Shown piece by piece: positions 7,420 through 15,176 of a stretch of 64,000 nt of DNA. Made by a program: the position numbers and the translations under genes. Positions within the stretch are counted from its first letter, which is position 1, and each line of letters begins with the position of its first letter. The notes under the pieces were generated by a model that saw only the letters and a program-made list of their open reading frames with translations, made no database searches and had not been told where the DNA came from. This stretch comes from Duganella sp. Root336D2 (GTDB lineage Bacteria > Pseudomonadota > Gammaproteobacteria > Burkholderiales > Burkholderiaceae_D): the NCBI RefSeq assembly GCF_001425005.1, contig NZ_LMDB01000002.1, positions 62,001 through 126,000 of the forward strand, written 5' to 3'.

Positions 7420-10386
7420 ATGATGCTCCTTACACGTAAAGGGCCTGCCGGCCCCCGTGCGCCCGGACGTTTTGCATCGAGCCTGGAAGGCAGCCTGGCG
7501 CGGGCCCTGCCGACGATGGACCGGCGCGCATTCCTGAAACGCTCCGGCATTGGTGTCGGCGTGGGGCTGGCCGCGACGCAGCTTTCGCTGATGCGCAAGG
7601 CACAGGCCAAGGAACCTGCCGCTGTTGATAGCGGTAGCAAGCAGGTCGTGCGGCGCACGGTCTGCAGCCACTGTTCGGTGGGTTGCGCGGTCGATGCGGT
7701 GGTGGAGAACGGCATCTGGATCCGCCAGGAGCCGGTATTCGATTCGCCCATCAACCTTGGCGCGCACTGTGCCAAGGGCGCCGCGCTGCGCGAGCATGGC
7801 CACGGCGAGTACCGCCTGAAATATCCGATGAAGCTGGTGAACGGCAAATACCAGCGCATCCCCTGGGACCAGGCCTTGCAGGAAATCTCGGCCAAGCTGC
7901 TGGACATGAAAAAGAAGGACGGCCCGGATTCGGTGTTCTTCGTCGGTTCGTCGAAACACAATAACGAGCAGTCCGCGCTGCTGCGCAAGTTTGTGTCCTT
8001 CTATGGCACCAATAACTGCGACCACCAGGCGCGCATCTGCCACTCGACGACGGTGGCCGGCGTGGCGAATACCTGGGGCTACGGCGCCATGACCAACAGC
8101 TACAACGATATGCAGAACGCCAAGGCGGCCATGTATATCGGCTCCAATGCTGCCGAGGCGCACCCGGTGTCGATGCTGCACATGCTGCATTCGAAGGAGA
8201 ACGGCTGCAAGATGATCGTGGTTGATCCACGCTACACGCGCACGGCGGCCAAGTCGGACCAGTACATCCGCATCCGCTCCGGCTCCGACATTCCTTTCCT
8301 GTATGGGATGCTGTGGCATATCTTCAAGAACGGCTGGGAAGACAAGGAATACATTGCGGCCCGCGTCTATGGCATGGACAAGGTGCGGGAGGAAGTCGCC
8401 AAGTGGACGCCGGATAAAGTGGAAGAGGCCTGCGGCGTACCGGAAGCCCAGGTACTGCAGGCGGCGGAGACAATGGCGAAGAATCGCCCGTCCACCGTGG
8501 TCTGGTGCATGGGCCAGACGCAGCACTCGATCGGCAATGCGATCGTGCGCGCCTCCTGCATCCTGCAGCTGGCGCTGGGGAACGTCGGCAAGAGCGGCGG
8601 CGGCACCAATATCTTCCGCGGCCACGATAATGTGCAAGGCGCAACCGACGTCGGCCCCAATCCTGATTCGCTGCCTGCTTACTACGGCCTGGCTGCGGGG
8701 GCATGGAAGCACTGGTGCGCGGTGTGGGGCGTGGATTACGAGTGGGTCAAGAGCCAGTTCGCCTCGCAAGCCATGATGGAGAAATCCGGCACGACGGTGT
8801 CGCGCTGGGTTGATGCGGTGCTCGAGAAAAATGAGCTGATCGACCAGGACAGCAACGTCAAGGCCGTCTTCTTCTGGGGCCACGCGCCAAATTCGCAAAC
8901 CCGCGGGCTGGAAATGAAGAAGGCGATGGACAAGCTGGAAATGCTGGTGGTGATCGACCCGTATCCATCCGCCACGGCCGCCATGGCTGCAATGAAGGTA
9001 GAAGGGCAGGAGGTCAATCCGAACCGCGCCGTCTACCTGCTGCCGGCCGCGACGCAGTTCGAAACGTCCGGTTCGGTGACGGCCTCCAACCGCTCGGTGC
9101 AATGGCGTGAAAAGGTGATCGAGCCGCTGTTTGAATCGCGCACCGACCACATGATCATGTACCAGCTGGCTGAGAAGCTGGGCTTCGGCAAGCAGCTGGT
9201 GGCCAAGATCAAGCTGGTGCCTGGCAAGGGCAATATGATGGAGCCGGAGCCGGAGGACATGCTGCGCGAGATCAATCGCGGCAGCTGGACCATCGGCTAC
9301 ACCGGCCAGTCGCCGGAACGGCTGAAGGCGCACATGCGCAATATGCAGATGTTCGACGTGAAGACCTTGCGCTGCAAAGGCGGCAAGGACGCCGAGACGG
9401 GCTACGACCTGACCGGCGACTATTTCGGCCTGCCATGGCCCTGCTACGGCACGCCGGAACTCAAGCACCCCGGCTCAGCCAACCTGTACGACAACAGCCA
9501 GCACGTGATGGATGGCGGCGGCAACTTCCGCGCCAACTTCGGCGTGGAGCGGGACGGCGTCAACCTGCTGGCAGAAGACGGTTCGTTCTCCAAAGGCGCC
9601 GACATTACCACCGGCTATCCGGAATTCGACCACCTGCTGATGAAAAAGCTGGGCTGGTGGGACGAACTGACCGATGCCGAAAAGCTGGCGGCGGAAGGCA
9701 AGAACTGGAAGACCGACCTGTCCGGCGGCATCCAGCGCGTGTGCCTGAAAGTGCACGGCGTGCACCCCTTCGGCAATGCCAAAGCGCGTGCCGTGGTGTG
9801 GAATTTCCCCGATCCCGTGCCGCTGCACCGCGAGCCGCTGTTCGGCACGCGGCCCGACCTGGTGGCGAAGTATCCAACCCACGAGGACAAGAAGGCCTTC
9901 TGGCGCATGCCGACCTTGTACAAGACCGTGCAGCAGAAGGCGGTCGACGACGGCCTGGCGAAGAAATTCCCGATCATCCTGACTTCCGGGCGCCTGGTGG
10001 AGTACGAAGGCGGCGGCGAAGAGACGCGCTCCAACCCATGGCTGGCCGAACTGCAGCAGGAGAACTTCGTTGAAATCAATCCGAAGGCCGCCGCGGACCG
10101 GGGCATCCGCAACGGCGAATACGTGATCGTATCGACGCCGACCGGAGCACGGATCAAGGTCAGGGCGCTGGTGACGCAGCGCGTGGGCGTGGACACCGCC
10201 TTCATTCCCTTCCACTTCTCGGGCTGGTGGCAGGGCAAGGACATGCTGGAATACTACCCGGAAGGTGCGGCGCCGATTGTGCGCGGCGAGGCGGTCAACA
10301 CGGCCACGACTTACGGCTATGACTCGGTCACCATGATGCAGGAGACCAAGACGACCATCTGCAATATCGAACGCTTCGCCGGCTGA
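7420..10386 (+). CDS. Formate dehydrogenase catalytic (alpha) subunit, molybdopterin type
   Basis: This protein of about 988 residues belongs to the prokaryotic molybdopterin oxidoreductases. A Tat signal lies at the N terminus (DRRAFLKRSGIGVG). Cys82, Cys85, Cys89 and a cysteine near residue 117 form the 4Fe-4S site. The segment QARICHSTTVAG puts Cys207 at the position that is Cys or selenocysteine in formate dehydrogenases. A C-terminal molybdopterin-dinucleotide-binding domain follows (about 860-985). It should oxidise formate to CO2 in the periplasm, with electrons passing to the beta and gamma subunits. I chose ATG 7420, behind GGAGGG at 7410; an in-frame GTG at 7408 and ATG at 7423 are alternatives. 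Confidence 0.93.
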   Translation: MMLLTRKGPAGPRAPGRFASSLEGSLARALPTMDRRAFLKRSGIGVGVGLAATQLSLMRKAQAKEPAAVDSGSKQVVRRTVCSHCSVGCAVDAVVENGIWIRQEPVFDSPINLGAHCAKGAALREHGHGEYRLKYPMKLVNGKYQRIPWDQALQEISAKLLDMKKKDGPDSVFFVGSSKHNNEQSALLRKFVSFYGTNNCDHQARICHSTTVAGVANTWGYGAMTNSYNDMQNAKAAMYIGSNAAEAHPVSMLHMLHSKENGCKMIVVDPRYTRTAAKSDQYIRIRSGSDIPFLYGMLWHIFKNGWEDKEYIAARVYGMDKVREEVAKWTPDKVEEACGVPEAQVLQAAETMAKNRPSTVVWCMGQTQHSIGNAIVRASCILQLALGNVGKSGGGTNIFRGHDNVQGATDVGPNPDSLPAYYGLAAGAWKHWCAVWGVDYEWVKSQFASQAMMEKSGTTVSRWVDAVLEKNELIDQDSNVKAVFFWGHAPNSQTRGLEMKKAMDKLEMLVVIDPYPSATAAMAAMKVEGQEVNPNRAVYLLPAATQFETSGSVTASNRSVQWREKVIEPLFESRTDHMIMYQLAEKLGFGKQLVAKIKLVPGKGNMMEPEPEDMLREINRGSWTIGYTGQSPERLKAHMRNMQMFDVKTLRCKGGKDAETGYDLTGDYFGLPWPCYGTPELKHPGSANLYDNSQHVMDGGGNFRANFGVERDGVNLLAEDGSFSKGADITTGYPEFDHLLMKKLGWWDELTDAEKLAAEGKNWKTDLSGGIQRVCLKVHGVHPFGNAKARAVVWNFPDPVPLHREPLFGTRPDLVAKYPTHEDKKAFWRMPTLYKTVQQKAVDDGLAKKFPIILTSGRLVEYEGGGEETRSNPWLAELQQENFVEINPKAAADRGIRNGEYVIVSTPTGARIKVRALVTQRVGVDTAFIPFHFSGWWQGKDMLEYYPEGAAPIVRGEAVNTATTYGYDSVTMMQETKTTICNIERFAG

Positions 10387-10396
10387 GGAGATTGCC

Positions 10397-10999
10397 ATGG
10401 CACGGATGAAATTCATATGCGACACGGAGCGCTGCATCGAGTGCAACGCCTGCGCGACGGCCTGCAAGAACGAGCACGAAGTGCCCTGGGGCGTGAACCG
10501 GCGCCGGGTGGTGACCATCAACGACGGCATTATCGGGCAGGAAAAATCGGTGTCGGTGGCCTGCATGCATTGCTCCGATGCGCCTTGCATGGCGGTATGC
10601 CCGGTGGACTGCTTCTACCGCACCGAGGAAGGCGTGGTGCTGCATAACAAGGATGCCTGTATCGGCTGCGGCTACTGCTCCTATGCTTGCCCCTTCGGCG
10701 CGCCGCAGTTCCCGTCCAACGGGACCTTCGGACTGCGCGGCAAGATGGACAAGTGCACCTTCTGCGCCGGCGGCCCGGAAGAAAATGGCTCGCAGGCGGA
10801 GTTCGAGAAATACGGCCGCAACCGTCTGGCCGAAGGCAAGCTGCCGGCCTGCGCGGAGATGTGTTCGACCAAGGCGCTGCTGGGCGGCGATGGCGATGTG
10901 GTGGCGGATATCTTCCGCACCCGCGTTGTCACGCGCGGCAAGGGCAGCGAAGTCTGGGGCTGGGGTACTGCTTACGGCAAACCGGAGGCGAAATCATGA
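10397..10999 (+). CDS. Formate dehydrogenase FDH3 beta (Fe-S) subunit
   Basis: This 200-residue subunit is built from four cysteine groups: CIECNACATACKNEH, CMHCSDAPCMAVCPVDC, CIGCGYCSYACPFG and KCTFC with a later CAEMCSTKALLGG. Together they fit four 4Fe-4S clusters, as in the FDH-N/FDH3 beta family. It carries electrons from the catalytic subunit to the membrane cytochrome. It has no signal peptide of its own and is probably co-exported with the Tat-tagged alpha subunit. Its stop overlaps the next gene's start (ATGA). Confidence 0.92.
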   Translation: MARMKFICDTERCIECNACATACKNEHEVPWGVNRRRVVTINDGIIGQEKSVSVACMHCSDAPCMAVCPVDCFYRTEEGVVLHNKDACIGCGYCSYACPFGAPQFPSNGTFGLRGKMDKCTFCAGGPEENGSQAEFEKYGRNRLAEGKLPACAEMCSTKALLGGDGDVVADIFRTRVVTRGKGSEVWGWGTAYGKPEAKS

Positions 11000-11217
11000 A
11001 GCTCTACCTGATAGCGCTGCTGGCGCTGGCCGGCTGCGGCGAGGTGTCGCAGTCGAAGCAGGGCAGTGCGGTGAATCGCGGCGATGCGCCTTCATATAAA
11101 GGCGCCGGCACGGCGCAGGTGGCCAAAGGCTGGACTCCCGGCGACAAGGCTTCCTGGGACAAGCAGGTGCGCGAACGCGGGCAACTGCAGAACGAGTACG
11201 TGAAGACCAACCGGTAG
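10996..11217 (+). CDS. Small lipoprotein of the formate dehydrogenase operon
   Basis: This 73-residue protein begins MKLYLIALLALAGCGEVSQS, a lipoprotein signal with lipobox L-A-G-C, so the mature chain would start at Cys14. The mature part has GWTPGDKASWDKQVRERGQL, a short Trp-containing motif. The start codon overlaps the beta-subunit stop by 4 bases, and the cytochrome gene follows after 11 bases. Its place between beta and gamma subunits suggests a structural or anchoring role at the membrane. No function is known. Confidence 0.82.
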   Translation: MKLYLIALLALAGCGEVSQSKQGSAVNRGDAPSYKGAGTAQVAKGWTPGDKASWDKQVRERGQLQNEYVKTNR

Positions 11218-11228
11218 GGAGGTTTGCC

Positions 11229-12335
11229 ATGAAACGATGGTGGGCAATGCTGGCCGTGGCACTCGCCGCCGGCACCACACTCGCAGCGGACGTGCCGGCG
11301 CCGGCCGCGGCACCGCGCGTTGAGTCGGTGGACATCCTCAAGCAAAACCAGGCCGAACGGACCCGCGACCAGCCCGGCAACAATGCGCCGGTATGGCGCA
11401 AGGTCGTGGCAGGGGAGGCGCATTACAGCAGCTTGCCTTACCCGGAAGCGGGAGTCCTGATCCAGCCCAAGGCGCAATTGCCTGGCCAGCCGGTGGCGAC
11501 GACGGCCGGCGAAGCCTGGCGGCGGTTCCGCAATGGCCCCATGATCGGCATCGGCGGGTGGTTGATCCTCGGCGTGCTCGCCGCAATCGCCGCGATGTAC
11601 TTCATCAAAGGCCCGATCAAGGTGCACTCGCCGCCGACGGGCCGCAAAATCCAGCGTTTCACGCCAACCGAGCGTTTCGTGCACTGGACCACGGCCATCA
11701 CCTTCGTGCTGCTGGCTGTTTCCGGGCTGTGCATGATGTTCGGTAAATTCATCCTGATGCCCATCATCGGCCACGGCCTGTTCGGCTACCTGACCTACGC
11801 CCTGAAAACCATCCACAATTTCATCGGGCCGCTGTTCACGGTTTCGATCATCATCACCTTCATCCTGTTCGTGAAGGACAATTTTCCGATCCTGGCCGAT
11901 TTCAAATGGCTGGCCAAGCTGGGCGGCATGTTCGGAAAAGGGCTCGCCCCGGCCGGCCGCTTCAATGCCGGCGAAAAGCTCTGGTTCTGGGGCGGCGTCA
12001 CTTTCCTTGGACTGCTTGCCAGCGGTTCCGGCTTCGTGCTCGACAAGCTGGTACCCAACCTCGAATACACCCGCTTCATGATGCAGGGTGCAAACCTGCT
12101 GCACATTACCGCCACCGTGCTGTTGATGGGCTTCGCACTTGGCCACATCTACCTCGGCACCATTGGCATGCAAGGCGCCTACAAAGCCATGCGCGAAGGG
12201 TATGTGGATGACGCCTGGGCACGTGAACACCATGACATCTGGTACCAGGAGATAGTGGATGGAAAAGTGCCACGGGTGCGCGCCCCCGAACACGATGGCG
12301 AGGTGGTGCCGCCGCCCGCGCCCAAGACCGTATGA
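11229..12335 (+). CDS. Formate dehydrogenase gamma subunit, cytochrome b556
   Basis: This 368-residue membrane protein starts with a signal-like segment, a long periplasmic N-terminal region and one extra membrane helix near residue 105. The cytochrome b561-type core of four helices follows, beginning with RKIQRFTPTERFVHWTTAIT. Histidines in FVHW, IGHGLFGYL, IHNFIGP and LLHITATVLL are plausible haem ligands. The family takes electrons from the beta subunit to the quinone pool. GGGAGG lies ahead of the start. The long N-terminal extension is typical of the FDH3 type. Confidence 0.92.
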   Translation: MKRWWAMLAVALAAGTTLAADVPAPAAAPRVESVDILKQNQAERTRDQPGNNAPVWRKVVAGEAHYSSLPYPEAGVLIQPKAQLPGQPVATTAGEAWRRFRNGPMIGIGGWLILGVLAAIAAMYFIKGPIKVHSPPTGRKIQRFTPTERFVHWTTAITFVLLAVSGLCMMFGKFILMPIIGHGLFGYLTYALKTIHNFIGPLFTVSIIITFILFVKDNFPILADFKWLAKLGGMFGKGLAPAGRFNAGEKLWFWGGVTFLGLLASGSGFVLDKLVPNLEYTRFMMQGANLLHITATVLLMGFALGHIYLGTIGMQGAYKAMREGYVDDAWAREHHDIWYQEIVDGKVPRVRAPEHDGEVVPPPAPKTV

Positions 12336-12345
12336 GGAGCAAGCC

Positions 12346-12675
12346 GTGAACAAGCCCATATTTGCACTGGTACTGCTGGTCACCTGCTGCGCTGTGCAAG
12401 CCAGGTTGCCGGCACCTACCGAAGAGCAGAAGGCCACCGCTGCGGCGGCCAAGGACAAGCAAGGCTGGACCGACAAGGTCGCCGCCTACAAGCTTTGCCT
12501 GGCGCAGGATCGCGTTGCAGCCCACTATTTCAAGACGAAAGGCAGCGTCGGCAAACCATCGGCAGCGTTGCCTGCATGTGCCGATCCAGGCCCGTATGTA
12601 GCCCAGGTGGTGGCCACCAAGGATGTTGGCGTTGCTGATTCGAAGCCCGTGCCCGAGGCCGGCAAGAAGAAATGA
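12346..12675 (+). CDS. Small exported protein at the end of the formate dehydrogenase operon
   Basis: I place the start at GTG 12346, directly behind AGGAG at 12335-12339, which overlaps the cytochrome stop. The 109-residue product begins MNKPIFALVLLVTCCAVQAR, a signal peptide. The mature part has two cysteines (KLCLAQ and PACAD) that could form a disulfide, and a Lys-rich end. The gene is the last in the operon and is followed by a terminator. Homologous short proteins often close FDH3 operons; function unknown. Confidence 0.8.
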   Translation: MNKPIFALVLLVTCCAVQARLPAPTEEQKATAAAAKDKQGWTDKVAAYKLCLAQDRVAAHYFKTKGSVGKPSAALPACADPGPYVAQVVATKDVGVADSKPVPEAGKKK

Positions 12676-12676
12676 A

Positions 12677-12696
12677 AAACCCGCCGCAGCGGGTTT
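12677..12696. terminator. Bidirectional terminator between the formate dehydrogenase operon and the PEP-CTERM gene
   Basis: AAACCCGC and GCGGGTTT form an 8-bp stem with a 4-base loop just after the stop at 12675. On the minus strand the stem is followed by a run of T, so it should end transcription of the convergent PEP-CTERM gene well, and the operon less strongly. Confidence 0.75.
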
Positions 12697-12718
12697 CCAC
12701 GGGGGGAGTGGTTGCGGC

Positions 12719-13270
12719 TTAGCCCAGCTTGTCGTTGGACTTGCGACGGGAAGCCAGGCCCAGCAGGCCAACGCCTACCAGCAGCATCGCATAGGTAGCA
12801 GGTTCCGGAATAGGAGCCGCCAGGCCCAGGTTACCGGCATAGGAACCGCCCAGCCCTGCAATGGCGGTGCTGCCAGTGACCGTGAAGCCGTAATTGCCCG
12901 ACATCAGGGCATCGATCGGGAAGAATTCGATGCCGGACGACGTGTCAAACGTCGTTGCCAGGGAGGTTTGGCTGCTGTCTGCTTCAACTTTGAAGAACTG
13001 GATGCCAGTGATGCCATAGTTCGCCAGGCGGGAACCATCGATCCAGGTTTTACCGACCACCACGTTACCGCTCGCATAAGTGGCGTTGGTATCCACCGAG
13101 AAGAGATAGGTGTCGATGTAGTCCCCGGCTGTAGCGTGGAGGGCGCCAAAGATGGCATTGCCCGCAGCATCAAAGGTCAAAGTTGTCTGTGCCATCGCGC
13201 CGGAGCTGGAGAACAGCCCCGCCGACAGCATCAGTGTACCGGCTACCTTGCTAAGAAACGCTTTCTTCAT
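12719..13270 (-). CDS. PEP-CTERM sorting-domain secreted protein
   Basis: The start at 13270 lies behind AAGGGG and gives 183 residues with a signal peptide ending in GAMA. The C terminus carries the complete PEP-CTERM signal: I-P-E-P-A-T-Y, a hydrophobic stretch and a basic tail (SRRKSNDK). Such proteins are processed by an exosortase and sent to the cell surface or matrix. The body between is low in Cys and Lys, with FDAAGN at the start of the mature chain. The substrate or partner is unknown. A sigma-54-like promoter element lies 50 bases upstream of the start. Confidence 0.9.
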   Translation of the reverse strand: MKKAFLSKVAGTLMLSAGLFSSSGAMAQTTLTFDAAGNAIFGALHATAGDYIDTYLFSVDTNATYASGNVVVGKTWIDGSRLANYGITGIQFFKVEADSSQTSLATTFDTSSGIEFFPIDALMSGNYGFTVTGSTAIAGLGGSYAGNLGLAAPIPEPATYAMLLVGVGLLGLASRRKSNDKLG

Positions 13271-13319
13271 GTTAATACCCCTTGAGTAATGTTGTTGTGA
13301 AGGTGAAGCGGTGTCAGCC

Positions 13320-13335
13320 TGCAAGAGATTGCCCG
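13320..13335 (-). promoter_or_regulatory. Sigma-54-type -24/-12 element upstream of the PEP-CTERM gene
   Basis: On the minus strand the sequence CGGGCAATCTCTTGCA matches the GG-N10-GC rule, with a perfect TTGCA at -12. It lies about 50 bases upstream of the start codon at 13270. PEP-CTERM and exopolysaccharide genes in related bacteria are reported to be under the sigma-54-dependent PrsK/PrsR system, which fits; the match itself is by eye. Confidence 0.5.
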
Positions 13336-13600
13336 GTTATATCGTCAGTGGCCTGCTGAAAACATAACCTTTCCTGCTTACCAACGACGACCAATATAGC
13401 CCACCCCCTCCTGTGATTAGTTCATTAATGAAGTGTGTATGTTTTCAAGCGCACAAAGCTCAACGGCACTCGCGGGGCGCGGGCAAAGCGCTGGCAAACG
13501 TCAAGAGAAAAATTTTTGTGTGCTCGAGACCGCAAGACTTTCAAGCCACACTTCGTAGTCCGATTCCGACAGGAACAAGAGCCGAACTGACGGGGGAATT
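13336..13600. other. Non-coding gap upstream of two small ORFs
   Basis: I see no convincing gene here. The stretch contains upstream DNA of the PEP-CTERM gene and a patch of lower GC (about 13360-13445) that could hold promoters or activator sites. Open frames across it lack ribosome-binding sites and family features. Confidence 0.5.
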
Positions 13601-13747
13601 GTGAGCAAACGCACCGTGTCCAACGAGGCCGGGAAATATGATGGAACCGTGATCGAAGCGCCCAGCGCTCATCTACCACAGACCCTGGCCGGCTTCCGCC
13701 GCAGCGAGGCAACCGGCCCAAAAACAGAATACGGAGGCCTATCATGA
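13601..13747 (+). CDS. Possible small protein coupled to the next small ORF
   Basis: A GTG at 13601 behind GGGGGA opens a 48-codon frame beginning MSKRTVSNEAGKYDG. Its stop overlaps the next start as ATGA. Coupling and the purine-rich leader are the only support; the product has no recognisable family, membrane segment or motif. It could equally be leader sequence. Confidence 0.35.
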   Translation: MSKRTVSNEAGKYDGTVIEAPSAHLPQTLAGFRRSEATGPKTEYGGLS

Positions 13748-13899
13748 CCCAGACCAACCACCCATCCAAGTACGTGGTAAGGGAGTACCTCGAACGTCGT
13801 ACGCAAGCAGTCAAACCCCCTCCATCGCCAGAGGAGATTCGCCGTCAGTTGGGCTGGGGCTTGATGCTGTTCGAGCCGAAGATGGAAACCGGGCGCTAG
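13744..13899 (+). CDS. Small conserved-looking protein of unknown function
   Basis: This 51-residue ORF starts at an ATG 8 bases after a strong GGAGG and ends shortly before a strong terminator. The product begins MTQTNHPSKYVVREYLERRT and continues with PPSPEEIRRQLGWGLM. The pattern of a short basic N-terminal half and a helix with RRQLGW is reminiscent of small cytoplasmic proteins in Oxalobacteraceae genomes, but I recognise no family. The good ribosome-binding site and own terminator make it likely to be expressed. Confidence 0.6.
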   Translation: MTQTNHPSKYVVREYLERRTQAVKPPPSPEEIRRQLGWGLMLFEPKMETGR

Positions 13900-13917
13900 A
13901 CCCCCGTAACCCACACT

Positions 13918-13945
13918 AACCCGCCGCCCGGCGGGTTTTTTTTCG
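13918..13945 (+). terminator. Rho-independent terminator
   Basis: AACCCGCC and GGCGGGTT form an 8-bp stem with loop GCCC, followed by eight T residues. It lies 19 bases after the small ORF stop at 13899 and separates it from the LiaF-like operon. Confidence 0.85.
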
Positions 13946-14061
13946 CCATTCGCTGAAATCTTCGCCATTCACCGAGACGCCACCGCCGTTCACCGAAAAG
14001 CCGTTTCGCCGCCATTCGCACCCCGGTATTGTTCATTCATCCAATCAACGGGGAGCAAGAA

Positions 14062-14418
14062 ATGAGCAAAGAAATGCAATCGCGCAGCCAGCTGCTTTGG
14101 GGCCTGATCGTGATCGCCATCGGCGTGCTGTTCCTGACCGATATCCAGATTCCGCCAATCGGCCAACTGTGGCGCTACTGGCCTTTCCTGGGCATGGCGT
14201 TCGGCGCCATCAAGCTGATTCCGCCAACCACGCCGAAGCATGCAGTCGATGGCCTGTGCCATATCGCCTTCGCCGGCTGGTTCTATGCGTCCCTCGAACA
14301 TGTCTGGGGCCTGACCTTCCACAATAGCTGGCCCATCCTGGTCATCATCGCCGGCATCTGCCTGCTGCTGCAGCCAGTTGTGATTAAATACACCGCCAAT
14401 AAAGAGGAGAACCAATAA
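14062..14418 (+). CDS. Small membrane protein of a LiaF-like operon
   Basis: ATG 14062 lies behind GGGGAGCAAG; the 118-residue product starts MSKEMQSRSQLLWGLIVIAI. It has about four short hydrophobic segments with the repeating pattern of the LiaF transmembrane domain (DUF5668-like: G-L-I-x-I-x-I-G-x-L-F-L, then W-P-x-L). Its stop overlaps the next start by one base. It probably works together with the LiaF-like protein as a membrane sensor or inhibitor of the downstream kinase; this is inference from the operon. Confidence 0.75.
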   Translation: MSKEMQSRSQLLWGLIVIAIGVLFLTDIQIPPIGQLWRYWPFLGMAFGAIKLIPPTTPKHAVDGLCHIAFAGWFYASLEHVWGLTFHNSWPILVIIAGICLLLQPVVIKYTANKEENQ

Positions 14419-15176
14419 TGCGCAACCGCAGCCATCGCGAACGTAACACCGCATCCCAGATGCTGATCGGCGCCGGCGTCATCGCGGCCGGCTTCCTGTT
14501 CCTGATCGATAACCTGGGCTGGATCGACCTCGACATGCGGGTGCACTTCTGGCCCATCATCCTGATGGTGTTCGGCGCCTCGACCCTGGCGCAAGCGCCA
14601 CGGCGCGGCAGTGGGGCAGCAGTGGCCGGCATTTTCATGATCGGCTTCGGCGCCCTGTCGCTGCTGAAAGGCCTGGGACTGATCCATATCAGCTGGAAGG
14701 TCATCTTCCCGATCGGGATTATCGGCCTGGGCTTGATGATGGTGTTCCGTGCCAGCAAGCGCCGCAAGCAACCGGACAGCGAAAGCACGGCAGCCAGCGG
14801 CTTTGCCGACGACACGTCCCTGTTCGGCGTATCGGAAGGCGAAACCAGCGAGCGCGTGCTGGAATTGACGGCCATCCTCGGCGGCTTCCAGCGCAAGGTC
14901 ACCACGCAGGACTTCCGCGGCGGCGACCTGACCAGCATCATGGGCGGCATCGACCTGGACATGCGCACCGCATCGCTGAACGGCACCGCAGTACTGAACG
15001 TGTTTGCCCTGATGGGCGGCATTTCGGTCAAAGTACCAACCGACTGGACGGTGGAGCTGGAAGGCACGCCTATCCTGGGTGGCTTCGAAGAGAAGACCAT
15101 GGAGCCGAAGGACAACAGCAAGCGCCTGGTCATCCGCGGCACCGTCATCATGGGCGGCCTGGAAATCCGCAACTGA
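14418..15176 (+). CDS. LiaF-like membrane protein
   Basis: This 252-residue protein has four hydrophobic segments in residues 10-110, again with G-A-G-V-I-A-A-G-F-L-F-L and W-P-I-I-L patterns. A soluble C-terminal domain follows, with repeated G-G motifs (ILGGFQRKV, IMGGIDLDM, LMGGISVKV, ILGGFEEK, IMGGLEIRN). This beta-helical repeat is typical of the C-terminal LiaF/DUF2154 domain. LiaF proteins restrain a cell-envelope stress histidine kinase in Firmicutes; proteobacterial versions beside LytS-type kinases are less studied. Start and stop overlap both neighbours. Confidence 0.82.
   Translation: MRNRSHRERNTASQMLIGAGVIAAGFLFLIDNLGWIDLDMRVHFWPIILMVFGASTLAQAPRRGSGAAVAGIFMIGFGALSLLKGLGLIHISWKVIFPIGIIGLGLMMVFRASKRRKQPDSESTAASGFADDTSLFGVSEGETSERVLELTAILGGFQRKVTTQDFRGGDLTSIMGGIDLDMRTASLNGTAVLNVFALMGGISVKVPTDWTVELEGTPILGGFEEKTMEPKDNSKRLVIRGTVIMGGLEIRN

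Noticed and set aside
8031..8046. Selenocysteine at the formate dehydrogenase active site
   Set aside because: The codon at the site is TGC (Cys207), not TGA, and the frame is uninterrupted.
4440..9468. Two minus-strand open frames of over 750 codons (4440-6767 and 7198-9468)
   Set aside because: Both are antisense to the ferredoxin, chaperone and formate dehydrogenase genes. They are rich in Arg/His/Gln and lack any family features.
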